NCBI RefSeq assembly: GCF_036456085.1
Contig: NZ_CP138632.1
Span: 1,965,001-2,029,000, forward strand
Direction: 5' to 3'
Source of the DNA: Veillonella parvula
GTDB taxonomy: Bacteria > Bacillota > Negativicutes > Veillonellales > Veillonellaceae
DNA length: 64,000 bases
A program made the translations under genes and the position numbers. Within the stretch, counting starts at the first letter, position 1. Every line of letters starts with the position of its first letter. The notes beneath the pieces are model-generated. The model had not been told where the DNA came from. It ran no database searches and saw only the letters and a program-made list of their open reading frames with translations. Below are positions 1-9,143 of the stretch, piece after piece.

Positions 1-235
1 ATTGGTTAGTCATCACTCTTTTTATAACTGTATTTAACAAAGACTCTTGTATATAGATATTCTTTTTATTTTTGCAAAGTCAAGAGATACATATGCAGAA
101 TATTGATGAATAAGTCTTGTTTTATGAATATATGATGAAAGTTTAATTTGCGATTTATGAATTAATGATGAATTTTAAAGGGTTGTTGATAGACTACTAA
201 TAGTATTAATTTATTATTTGCTTGCAGGGGGACAT
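1..235. other. AT-rich leader region, no gene seen
   Basis: Very AT-rich sequence with no open frame of useful length and no recognisable RNA. It presumably carries the promoter of the gene that starts at 236. I see no convincing -35/-10 pair that I would stand behind. Confidence 0.4.
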
Positions 236-973
236 ATGTTTAATAGTGGATTAAAAAAAGAAGCACTTTCTAGTTTGAAAAAAGAAAAAAGTTTATATGA
301 TGAACAGTTAACAACCACAGTGAATACTCTCGAGGGTTTTCATAATAATAAACTTGAAATAAAAGACAAAGTTAAAATGTTTCATGATGAAATCGAAAGA
401 ATTGGTGGAAAACCAGATGATATTGAAATAGAGTTACAACAAATTGAAACTGAATTAAATAAATTTGATGGTGAATTAAAAAGACTAGAAAGTGAAGTTA
501 ATAACCAGAACTTTGGTACTGCCATCGCTACATTATCTAGTGTTGCAGTTACTAATGCCACATTGGCTTGGCTTGGTGGAGGAGCTATTGCTACTGGCGG
601 TAGTGGTATTGCGGGTGGTAGCGTATTGATAGCAACAACAGGGCCTGTTGGTTGGGCTGTTAGTGGAACCGCACTTGCTATTGGTGGCTTTATGGCTAAT
701 AGCAAAAATAAGGAGATTGCTAGAAAAGCAACTGAGCAAATTAAAAAATTAAAAGAAGAAAAAAATAAACTAAAAGAACTGACTACCAAAGTTGAATTAC
801 ATTGTAAAGAATTAAATAAACAAGATAGAGTTTTCTCTTACATTGTAGATAATTTCAGATTAAGTGCAAAAAGTCATTGGACTGAACTTACTGAGAGTGA
901 AATGAAAAATGTTGGAGCTGCGGCTAATATTGCAGCTGTAATGGCAAAAATATTGAATGAAAAAGTAGCCTAA
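236..973 (+). CDS. Coiled-coil protein with glycine-rich hydrophobic segment, unknown function
   Basis: The 245-residue product is not recognised. The N-terminal ~85 residues and C-terminal ~75 residues are charged, Lys/Glu-rich and heptad-like (predicted coiled coils). Between them lies a ~65-residue segment dominated by Gly, Ala, Thr and Val, with GGG and GGSG motifs, that could form a membrane-inserting hairpin or glycine zipper. I chose ATG 236 because AGGGGG lies just upstream; the frame also opens at TTG 218. The next gene follows after 64 bp in the same direction, so the two probably form a unit. Base composition is more AT-rich than in the bio genes downstream, consistent with an accessory origin. 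A pore-forming, membrane-tethering or defence role is possible but unsupported. Confidence 0.7.
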   Translation: MFNSGLKKEALSSLKKEKSLYDEQLTTTVNTLEGFHNNKLEIKDKVKMFHDEIERIGGKPDDIEIELQQIETELNKFDGELKRLESEVNNQNFGTAIATLSSVAVTNATLAWLGGGAIATGGSGIAGGSVLIATTGPVGWAVSGTALAIGGFMANSKNKEIARKATEQIKKLKEEKNKLKELTTKVELHCKELNKQDRVFSYIVDNFRLSAKSHWTELTESEMKNVGAAANIAAVMAKILNEKVA

Positions 974-1037
974 TATTTAAATAAAGAATGAAATTAATTG
1001 TTAAATTTATTTAGTGCAAATGGTGGTTTATTAAATT

Positions 1038-2405
1038 ATGAGTACATTAGCATTAACTAATGTAATAAATGAGTATCAATATGATGATATAGCCCAACAT
1101 GTTGAGGATATTTCCTTTGATCGTTATGATGCTATGTTTGCAGGTATGTCAGGCTTGATGGCTGGACTTATTGATGTATTTTTTGTCGGAGTACCTGATA
1201 CTGGTGCATTTACGAAAATGGCAGATAATGTAGTTGATGATCTAGTCAGGAAGGTTGCCAAGTTATCAGGATGGAATCCAAAATCTGGACAGGAAAACAA
1301 TATAGCATCTGCTATAGGTTATTTTGAACGTAATTTTAAGGTTAATTATGACCATAGAAGCTCAGTAGATGTTAATGGAGCATTTCAAATGGCTACAATT
1401 AATCACCATATTAAGTCGTTAGGGCATAGTCCAGATCCTGTAGGATTATTTTTTTCAATATTAGATCAGTTTACAAATACAGCAACTTATGTAGCTGATG
1501 GGACACTCATCAGAATAGACACTACTGATAGTGATTTCCGCCTGGAGGGCAGTAATTATATTGCAAAGTTATTTTCAGGCTTTGTTAATTGGCTAGGGCA
1601 TGTATTATCTGATATCGCAGGTTCATCAGGTAGTGGAGGTAATGGTGGGAGAGGTAGCGGATTACCAATTCCGTTTACGAATTTATTTCAATTTATTAAC
1701 GTAGGTCAATTCCAGGTTGGGAAACACTTAAATGATTTTGCTACTATAATGGTAAAAGTATTCCAAGAAGGATATGATTTTAGACATGGTCTTGCTATGG
1801 CTGTACCAGTACTATTTAATGAATTGATGATAAGAACTTTTTATGTGATTAGAAGGCATTTCCAGTATAAGATACCTTGGCGTGAATGTTTACCTAACAT
1901 GAAAGATAAAACTTTTCGATGGATGTTACTTATTAGTACGGGGACTATGTGTCTTGTTGACGGTGCTGATGCGGTTATTCGTGGTGGTGGTAATGCAGTT
2001 TTGATTTTTTTAAGAATGAATCTGATTGCATGGATTAGATTAATATATCTAGTTATTAAAGAGATTTGTATATTTGTAAAACCCATATTAAAAGCACTTT
2101 GGAAGCATGTTAAATCATGGATTAAGGATAAGGTTTTTACTGCTTTTGAAAAGAAGCAAATTGCTGCCTTTTACGATCGCATCAATAGTTATCAAGTAAA
2201 ACTTGATGAAGAATTTAAGTTGTTTTATGATGAGCTTTTAGAAGAACATAAGACGAATATGCTCTATATACAGGCCGTCAGTGATGCGCAGAACTCTACA
2301 GAGGCTATTAATAGATCAGTTCTTTTAGCAAGACATTATAAGGTTGATGAGAAATCTATAATGCACAATGCTGATGATGTGCGTAAAAAGCTTTTTGGAG
2401 GATAA
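1038..2405 (+). CDS. Predicted membrane-associated protein of unknown function, partner of the upstream gene
   Basis: The 455-residue product is not recognised. Visible features are a hydrophobic stretch near residues 33-50 (GMSGLMAGLIDVFFVGV), a histidine pair (INHHIKS) around residue 120, and a Ser/Gly-rich low-complexity linker near 195-208. Hydrophobic helices follow at about 295-310 and 320-350, and the C-terminus is a charged helical tail. ATG 1038 is preceded only by a weak GGTGG. It sits 64 bp after the coiled-coil gene and is followed by a terminator and a large palindromic element. Low GC and the lack of a metabolic link suggest an accessory two-gene module. No toxin, nuclease or ATPase motif is visible. 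Confidence 0.65.
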   Translation: MSTLALTNVINEYQYDDIAQHVEDISFDRYDAMFAGMSGLMAGLIDVFFVGVPDTGAFTKMADNVVDDLVRKVAKLSGWNPKSGQENNIASAIGYFERNFKVNYDHRSSVDVNGAFQMATINHHIKSLGHSPDPVGLFFSILDQFTNTATYVADGTLIRIDTTDSDFRLEGSNYIAKLFSGFVNWLGHVLSDIAGSSGSGGNGGRGSGLPIPFTNLFQFINVGQFQVGKHLNDFATIMVKVFQEGYDFRHGLAMAVPVLFNELMIRTFYVIRRHFQYKIPWRECLPNMKDKTFRWMLLISTGTMCLVDGADAVIRGGGNAVLIFLRMNLIAWIRLIYLVIKEICIFVKPILKALWKHVKSWIKDKVFTAFEKKQIAAFYDRINSYQVKLDEEFKLFYDELLEEHKTNMLYIQAVSDAQNSTEAINRSVLLARHYKVDEKSIMHNADDVRKKLFGG

Positions 2406-2440
2406 TAAACTAAAATAGACTATAAAGATAAGATATAGAT

Positions 2441-2482
2441 AGGATGCTTTGTACACTTAAGTATTAAGGCATCCTTTATTTT
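2441..2482 (+). terminator. Intrinsic terminator of the two-gene module
   Basis: Stem AGGATGC (2441-2447) pairs with GCATCCT (2469-2475), followed by a T-rich tail. The loop is long (about 21 nt). Confidence 0.55.
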
Positions 2483-2711
2483 ATATAGCCAACCTATTAT
2501 TATCGTATTCAAAGTAGCGGTCTGTGACTCTATGGGACTAATACTGCGATAATGTTATAAAAAGCTGTGTTCCTAAGCGAAGTGCGACTTAGTTTACTAT
2601 GGAGCGCGGAGGTTAGGGACACAGCTTTTTAGCTAAAATGTAGTGATGTATTCGGGCCCCATAGAGTCACAGCATCGTAAACTTGAACAGTAATAATAGG
2701 TTGACTATATA
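2482..2711. repeat. 230-bp element of nested inverted repeats (MITE-like)
   Basis: Three nested arm pairs are visible. The outer 21-bp arms are 2482-2502 and 2691-2711 (one mismatch, core CCTATTATTA). The middle arms are a perfect 15-bp pair, CTGTGACTCTATGGG at 2522-2536 and its complement at 2658-2672. The inner 18-bp arms, 2559-2576 and 2613-2630, start AAAAAGCTGTG and have one G/T wobble. The whole element could fold into one cruciform or RNA rod. It encodes no protein, fills most of the 400-bp gap before bioD, and no clear target duplication was found. The inner hairpin, ending in TTTTT, may also act as a terminator. Confidence 0.7.
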
Positions 2712-2738
2712 TTCCTTTTCGCTGTATATTGTAATTAG

Positions 2739-2773
2739 ATTGTAAACTTACTCATATAAATTAGTTAACCTAT
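2739..2773. promoter_or_regulatory. Candidate BirA-type operator upstream of bioD
   Basis: Half-sites ATTGTAAAC (2739-2747) and GTTAACCTAT (2764-2773) are separated by 16 bp. This resembles the split TTGTAAAC/GTTnACAA layout of bacterial BirA operators. The match is imperfect and rests on position ahead of a biotin gene. Confidence 0.3.
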
Positions 2774-2807
2774 GCGGCAGTAAGTATTCGCTTGAGAGGA
2801 GCTTTGT

Positions 2808-3560
2808 ATGAAGCAGTTAGGTATTTCTATAATTGGTACAGATACAGATGTAGGTAAGACGTTTGTGACCGGGTTATTGGGGGCGATGGCTGTAGACGAT
2901 GGCTTTGCTGTTGGGATGGTGAAACCTGTGTCTTCTAGTGCAGTGCCTTTCCCTGAATGTGTGACGATGGATGAGGATAATTATAATATCGGTCTTGAGA
3001 GTAAAGATGCGACACATTTGATGCGCTCGGCAGGTATTCCTGAATCTCGTCGTCATGAAGTGAATCCTTATGCTATTGCCGGTGATTTTTCTCCTCGCCT
3101 TGCAGCGGAATTGGCTGGTATCGAGATTGACTATGATGGTCTTGTAGAACATACATTAGATGTAGTGAGTCGCTATGACATAACCTTTGTAGAAGGTGCT
3201 GGCGGTATCACGACCCCTCTCTATGGAGATAAAACTTTCACGGATTTTATGAAAGATATCAAATTACCAGCTATTATTGTAGCAGATGGTCGGCTTGGAT
3301 CTATTAATCGTGCCGTTTTGACTTGCGAATATGCTAAATTGCATGGTATCGAGGTGAAAGCTATTATCGTAAATGATACGACAGCTGTAGACCTGTTTTT
3401 ATTGAAAACAAATGTGGCAGATATGGAGCGTTACACAGGTGTTCCTGTAGTAGCTGTAGTACCGCCATACCAAGGCCCGGATATTCACAAGGTTCAACTT
3501 GGTTGGGCTCGCTCTTTTATTGATTCTAAGGAATTATGGAACACCGTTTTAGGGCTATAA
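2808..3560 (+). CDS. bioD: Dethiobiotin synthetase BioD
   Basis: Cytosolic enzyme that closes the ureido ring of 7,8-diaminopelargonate with CO2 and ATP to give dethiobiotin. The 250-residue protein has the family P-loop GTDTDVGKT at residues 10-18, the substrate-binding VKPVSS around Lys39, and the VEGAGG motif at 128-133, all diagnostic for BioD. Length is slightly above the usual 220-240. The start is fixed by GAGAGGA about 8 bp upstream. bioA follows 182 bp downstream on the same strand. A split BirA-like site lies upstream. bioB and bioF are not in this window. Confidence 0.95.
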   Translation: MKQLGISIIGTDTDVGKTFVTGLLGAMAVDDGFAVGMVKPVSSSAVPFPECVTMDEDNYNIGLESKDATHLMRSAGIPESRRHEVNPYAIAGDFSPRLAAELAGIEIDYDGLVEHTLDVVSRYDITFVEGAGGITTPLYGDKTFTDFMKDIKLPAIIVADGRLGSINRAVLTCEYAKLHGIEVKAIIVNDTTAVDLFLLKTNVADMERYTGVPVVAVVPPYQGPDIHKVQLGWARSFIDSKELWNTVLGL

Positions 3561-3669
3561 AGCTTAGATCGGATAATTCGTTATTTATTAGTGGTAGAAA
3601 CTTAGCATAAATTATATACATCAATTTAGCGTAGTTAGATATGCATAGTTATATAACTTACTATATATA

Positions 3670-3683
3670 GTAAGTTAACTTAC
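3670..3683. promoter_or_regulatory. Perfect palindrome upstream of bioA
   Basis: GTAAGTTAACTTAC is a 14-bp perfect palindrome 60 bp before the bioA start, and its core GTTAAC matches the half-site upstream of bioD. With GTTGTAAAAC at 3711-3720 it could form a second BirA-type operator. This is inference from position. Confidence 0.3.
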
Positions 3684-3742
3684 ATTAATTATAGTCATAG
3701 AGAGTTATAGGTTGTAAAACTTAGTAAGTATGAGGTGACGAA

Positions 3743-5131
3743 ATGGCAGAAAAACAGCTTTCACAAGCAGCACAATGGGACCACGAGTTTGTATGGCATC
3801 CATTTACACAAATGCAAGATTGGCTAGCACAAGAGCCAGTGGTAATTGAACGCGGTGAGGGGGTATATCTCATCGATGAGAACGGTAAAAAGTATTACGA
3901 TGGCGTATCTTCGTTGTGGGTTAATATTCATGGTCACAACCATCCTGTATTGAACCAAGCATTGAAGGATCAAATCGATAAAATTGCACATAGCACATTA
4001 TTAGGTCTCGTAAGTCCTCCGTCTGCACAATTGTGTAAAGAACTTGTAGAGCTTGCTCCAAAAGGCCTCGATAAAGTATTCTTGTCCGATGATGGCAGTA
4101 CAGCTATCGAAGTGGCTATTAAAATGGCATATCAATATCGTCAGCAAGTGGGCCAAACTAAGAAAACTAAGTTTATCGCCCTCAATGCAGGCTATCATGG
4201 GGATACATTAGGCACGGTATCAGTAGGTGGTATTCAATTATTTCACCAAGTATTCCATAATCTATTATTTAAACCATTAACATTGCCAAGCCCTGGTGTG
4301 TATAGAGATTTGGCAGATCGAGATAAAGCCTTTGAAGAGTCGTTGGCTGAATTGGAACGCATCCTTAACGAAGAAGGCGATGAAATCACGGCTCTCGTTA
4401 TGGAACCATTGGTGCAAGCAGCAGCAGGCATGCTCGTAATGCCTCACGGCTATTTGAAACGTGTTCGTGAGTTAACAGAACAACACGATGTATTCCTCAT
4501 CGTCGACGAAGTGGCTACAGGCTTTGGTCGGACTGGTAAATTCTTTGCCTGCGAGCATGAAGGCGTATCTCCAGATTTTATGACCTTATCCAAAGGCATC
4601 ACTGGTGGGTACCTTCCATTAGCAGCAACATTGACTACAAAACGTGTATTCGATGCATTCCTCGGCACTTTTGAAGAAAAGAAAACCTTCTATCATGGTC
4701 ATTCCTATACCGGTAATGCCTTGGCTTGTGCCGTTGCATTGGCTTCTTTGAAAGTATTTCGTGATGAAAAGGTAATTGAACAATTGCCTGCTAAAGTAGA
4801 AGCTTTCACAAAGGCTTTAGAACCTATTAAGTCATTGAAGCATGTTAAAGAGGTTCGTCAGCGAGGCCTCATCGTAGGTATTGAACTTGAAAAAAATGTG
4901 GCAACTCACGAAGCGTATCGCCCAAATGATGCGGTCGGTGCTAAGGTGGCAATCCTCGCCCGTGAGCAAGGACTTATCTGTCGTCCTATCGGTGACGTGG
5001 TTATTCTCATGCCTCCATTGGCATCCACTGTGGAACAATTAGAGGATATGGTTCGTATTGTGGGTGAAAGTATCCAACGTGCAACTGAGGAAGAGGGGAT
5101 ACTTGAAGATATGCGCCCAATTATTTTATAA
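3743..5131 (+). CDS. bioA: Adenosylmethionine-8-amino-7-oxononanoate aminotransferase BioA
   Basis: PLP-dependent class III aminotransferase that transfers the amino group of S-adenosylmethionine to 7-keto-8-aminopelargonate, giving the BioD substrate. The 462 residues are full length. Visible are the BioA N-terminus FVWHPFTQMQDW (16-27), SSLWVNIHGHNHP (56-68), the cofactor motif VDEVATGFGRTG (254-265, Asp255) and the PLP lysine Lys284 in LSKGITGGYLPL. GAGGTGA precedes ATG 3743. It follows bioD in the same direction, so these genes carry consecutive steps of biotin synthesis in reverse order. Confidence 0.95.
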   Translation: MAEKQLSQAAQWDHEFVWHPFTQMQDWLAQEPVVIERGEGVYLIDENGKKYYDGVSSLWVNIHGHNHPVLNQALKDQIDKIAHSTLLGLVSPPSAQLCKELVELAPKGLDKVFLSDDGSTAIEVAIKMAYQYRQQVGQTKKTKFIALNAGYHGDTLGTVSVGGIQLFHQVFHNLLFKPLTLPSPGVYRDLADRDKAFEESLAELERILNEEGDEITALVMEPLVQAAAGMLVMPHGYLKRVRELTEQHDVFLIVDEVATGFGRTGKFFACEHEGVSPDFMTLSKGITGGYLPLAATLTTKRVFDAFLGTFEEKKTFYHGHSYTGNALACAVALASLKVFRDEKVIEQLPAKVEAFTKALEPIKSLKHVKEVRQRGLIVGIELEKNVATHEAYRPNDAVGAKVAILAREQGLICRPIGDVVILMPPLASTVEQLEDMVRIVGESIQRATEEEGILEDMRPIIL

Positions 5132-5149
5132 TACTAAATTAATTATTGG

Positions 5150-5206
5150 AAAGCTACACCTATTGTCTTTTGTTAGTAGTTTAAGGCAATGGAGTGTAGT
5201 TTTTTT
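5150..5206 (+). terminator. Terminator after bioA
   Basis: CTACAC (5154-5159) with ATTG pairs with CAAT and GTGTAG (5194-5199), followed by seven T residues. The loop is long and the stem imperfect. Confidence 0.5.
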
Positions 5207-5318
5207 GTATAGCATATCGAAATTTCGTCATATTTTAAACTATAGACTATACATTCCCAAAATTCGATGATTATTTAGCATATCTATGATACTATATATG
5301 TATAAAGGAGGTCATCGT

Positions 5319-6659
5319 ATGGACATTTATGTAATTATGCAAGTTCTTATTTTATTTGGTGCCATCTTCCTCGGCGTTCGCCTAGGTGGTATGGGTATCG
5401 GTTACGCTGGCGGCCTTGGGGTTGTGTTGTTAAGCCTTGGTATGGGGATGTTCCCGGGACAAATTCCGTGGGATGTAATTCTGATTATCATGTCTGCTAT
5501 CGCAGCCATCTGTGCCTTACAGTTAGCCGGTGGGCTTGATTATTTGGTGCGCATTGCTGAAAATATTTTGCGTAAAAATCCAAAGCACATCAACTACTTA
5601 GCACCAACTGTTACGTATTTCTTAACTATTTTAGCAGGTACTGGTCATACAGCATTCTCTATGATTCCAGTAATTGTAGAGGTGGCGAAAAGTGAAAACA
5701 TTAAGCCATCTGTACCATTATCTATTGCCGTTGTAGCGAGCCAAATTGGTATCACAGCGAGTCCTGTATCGGCAGCAGTAGTTGCTATGAGTGGATTCCT
5801 TGAGCCATATGGTGTTAACTATCCTACATTGCTCGCGATTTGTATTTCCACAACATTCGTAGGGGTTATGATTACGGCATTTATCATGTCTACCTTTGCG
5901 AATAATGATTTATCTTCTGATCCAGTATATCAAGAACGTTTGGCAGCAGGTCACGTGGCGCCACCTCGTGAAAAAAACACGGATTTCCACTTAAAACCTG
6001 GTGCAAAAGCTTCTGTATTGATTTTCTTGATTGGTATCATTTGTATCGTATTCTATGCAACCGCAATTTCCAAAAATATTGGTATTATTAAACCAGTTAT
6101 CTTTGGTCGAAACGATGCTATCATCGGATTTATGATGATTATTGCGGCTGCTATAACATTCTTCTGTAAGCTTGATACAGCAGAACTTGTTAATACAAGT
6201 ACATTCAAATCCGGCTTATCTGCTTGTGTTTGCGTACTAGGTGTAGCATGGTTGGGCGATACCTTTGTAAAAGGTCATATTCCTGAAATTAAAGCTCTCG
6301 CTTCTAGTATGGTAACAGCATATCCGTTCTTGTTAGCGGTAGCATTCTTCTTTGCAAGTACATTGTTGTATAGCCAAGCGGCAACTACACAAGCTTTGGT
6401 ACCAGCTGTAATTCTAGCTCTCGGTATTACACCAGAGAACACAGGATCGGTTTATATTATTATCGCATCCTTCGCAGCTGTATCTGCACTCTTCGTATTG
6501 CCTACATATCCAACACTTTTGGGGGCTGTACAAATGGACGATACGGGCTCTACGCGAATCGGTAAGCTTGTATTTAACCATCCGTTCTTCATTCCAGGCG
6601 TACTTGCCATCGCCATTTCTGTAGCACTCGGTTTCGTAGTGGCTCCGTTGATGCTGTAA
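5319..6659 (+). CDS. Anaerobic C4-dicarboxylate transporter, Dcu family
   Basis: Inner-membrane carrier of the DcuA/DcuB type, which exchanges fumarate, malate or aspartate for succinate during anaerobic growth. The 446-residue product is hydrophobic throughout with about 10-12 membrane segments and contains the family hallmark TILAGTGHTAFSMIPVIVEVA, near residue 110, and ASQIGITASPVSAAV. I chose ATG 5319 because AAAGGAGG lies 9 bp upstream; the frame also opens at 5286. The gene is alone between two terminators. Substrate direction cannot be read from sequence. It fits an anaerobe with a succinate-linked metabolism. Confidence 0.88.
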   Translation: MDIYVIMQVLILFGAIFLGVRLGGMGIGYAGGLGVVLLSLGMGMFPGQIPWDVILIIMSAIAAICALQLAGGLDYLVRIAENILRKNPKHINYLAPTVTYFLTILAGTGHTAFSMIPVIVEVAKSENIKPSVPLSIAVVASQIGITASPVSAAVVAMSGFLEPYGVNYPTLLAICISTTFVGVMITAFIMSTFANNDLSSDPVYQERLAAGHVAPPREKNTDFHLKPGAKASVLIFLIGIICIVFYATAISKNIGIIKPVIFGRNDAIIGFMMIIAAAITFFCKLDTAELVNTSTFKSGLSACVCVLGVAWLGDTFVKGHIPEIKALASSMVTAYPFLLAVAFFFASTLLYSQAATTQALVPAVILALGITPENTGSVYIIIASFAAVSALFVLPTYPTLLGAVQMDDTGSTRIGKLVFNHPFFIPGVLAIAISVALGFVVAPLML

Positions 6660-6704
6660 TTGGTGAAAGCTAAATAAGGTTAATACAAAATATATTTTAA
6701 AACT

Positions 6705-6737
6705 AAAAAGGACGTAACTATCAGTTGCGTCCTTTTT
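6705..6737. terminator. Bidirectional terminator between dcu and zur-like gene
   Basis: AAAAAGGACGTAACT (6705-6719) pairs with AGTTGCGTCCTTTTT (6723-6737) with one G/T wobble. A and T runs on both sides let it serve both converging genes. Confidence 0.85.
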
Positions 6738-6764
6738 GTTATTTAAACATTAGTTGTCTATTTT

Positions 6765-7172
6765 CTACTTCTTGTTTTTGCACTTTTTACAAATCCCTGC
6801 GATCTCAAGGTGATGTTCTGTTACAGTAAATCCTGCATCGTTAAGTTCTTGTGGCATTTCTACGACGGGACAGGTATGGAGCGGTATCATGGCACCACAG
6901 CTCATACATACAGCATAGTGGCGATGTGTATGAGGGGTAATTTCATAATATGCCATCTCACTACCCATGAGCGTGGTACGTGTAACGATACCCTTAGTTT
7001 CTAATAGTTCAAGTGTACGGTAGATAGTAGACATCCAAGTAGTGCTACCGTCACCTAAGCGTTCTGCGATTTCAAGGGCTGTAATAGGTTTATCTGTAGT
7101 TGTTAATACAGACCAAATGGCTTCGCGCTGTTTGGTCTTTTTTATGCCTTCCGGCCAAGCTGTTGTATTCAT
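6765..7172 (-). CDS. zur: Fur-family transcriptional regulator, probably the zinc regulator Zur
   Basis: Metal-sensing repressor of 135 residues. An N-terminal winged helix (KTKQREAIWSVL, ALEIAERLGD, STIYRTLELLETKGIV) is followed by a dimerisation domain. That domain has the HTHRHY metal ligands, a CMSC pair, and a C-terminal CKKC pair for structural zinc. Fur, Zur and PerR cannot be separated by sequence alone. The next genes are a zinc ABC importer, which makes Zur the best guess. AAAGAGAG precedes the ATG. It converges on the dcu gene with a shared terminator. Confidence 0.75.
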   Translation of the reverse strand: MNTTAWPEGIKKTKQREAIWSVLTTTDKPITALEIAERLGDGSTTWMSTIYRTLELLETKGIVTRTTLMGSEMAYYEITPHTHRHYAVCMSCGAMIPLHTCPVVEMPQELNDAGFTVTEHHLEIAGICKKCKNKK

Positions 7173-7381
7173 AACTCTCTTTCGATTCTGTTTTAATACT
7201 AAAACTGTTATACACTTGTATAGTTAGATGATTTATATGGCTAACAATATATCAAATATACTATCGGATTTAGTTAGCTGTATTTTTTAATTTAACTAAT
7301 TATATTATTCAACTCTAACTAGCTATATTACTCTAATTAGCTATGTTGTTTATATCTAAACATATTAATGATTGTTTTAGT

Positions 7382-8192
7382 TTATTTGCTAAATTGCACG
7401 CGTCGTATGATAGCTCGAATATTCTTAATGATTAATACTACTAGTAAAATACCTACCGATGTTAGAGACACGAAGCCACCAGGAGCTACGTTAAGGAAGT
7501 AGGATCCAAAGAGTCCAATGATCATAGCGAGTAAGCTAAATCCAATGGAACATAGTAAAGTCGTTCTAAATCCTTTTTCTAGTTGTAGTGCCGATGCCAC
7601 AGGCAAGGCAATCATGGCACTTAGTACAAGAACGCCGACAATTTTAATGGAAATAGACACGGCGGCAGCCATTAAGATGGCAAAGATATAGTTAATAAAA
7701 TCTACCTTAACACCTGCTACACGAGCGGCCTCTTCATCATAGGCGATGTAAAGAAGTGAGTTGTATAGGAAATATAAGGTGAGTACAGATAAGATTGTAA
7801 GCACAGCAATACTAATCATATCAGTTGCGTTTACCGTTAGGATGCTACCAAAAAAGAATACATTTGCGTTAGCCTTTAGTTTGCCTGAGCTAATAAGCGT
7901 AATAGCTGTACCAATACTGAGGGATAAGATTATAGTAAGAATCAAATCGAGATGATGAGAGAAGTATTTTCGCAAGAACTCGATGAGGGCACCGCAGATG
8001 GCGGTAAAGATAAATGCTCCTAGAATAGGATTTGTATTTGTTAATAGACCTAATGTAATCCCTGCAAGGGACGCATGGCTCATGGTATCGCCAATCATAC
8101 TAGAGCGACGCAATACCATGAAAATACCGATACATGGGCACAATAGGGATATGCAGATAGCTACGAAGAAGGCATTTTGCATAAAATCATAA

Positions 8193-8200
<8 letters not shown>
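7382..8200 (-). CDS. znuB: Metal ABC transporter permease ZnuB
   Basis: Integral membrane subunit of a zinc (or manganese) ABC-3 family importer, 272 residues with about eight to nine hydrophobic helices. CIGIFMVLRRSSMIGDTMSHASLAGI near the N-terminus and the VSISIKIVGVLVLSAMIALPVASA region are typical of the family. ATG 8200 is chosen because AGGAGGTGCACC lies directly upstream; it overlaps the end of znuC by 8 bp, implying translational coupling. Transcribed with znuC, divergently from znuA. Zinc rather than manganese is inferred from the regulator next door. Confidence 0.85.
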
Positions 8201-8996
<796 letters not shown>

Positions 8997-9060
8997 ATGA
9001 AAACCACATTTCTGATTGACAAAATTCTAAGTAAGTTTATACTATAACTATATTACAAAT

Positions 9061-9083
9061 GCAACTGAGTCGCAACTGCAACT
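9061..9083. promoter_or_regulatory. Candidate zinc-regulator operator, GCAACT direct repeats
   Basis: GCAACTG occurs at 9061 and 9072 (11 bp apart, about one helical turn), with a third GCAACT at 9078. It lies midway in the 147-bp divergent region between znuCB and znuA, where a shared repressor site is expected. The sequence does not match the classic Zur palindrome, so the assignment is positional. Confidence 0.35.
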
Positions 9084-9143
9084 AAAGAATGGAGTGTATT
9101 CTATATAGGCATAGCGATCAGGATTTTACAAAGGAGGACTACG

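Noticed and set aside
382-789. 135-codon frame opposite the coiled-coil gene
   Set aside because: Antisense shadow of the glycine-rich segment; no ribosome site and no recognisable domain.
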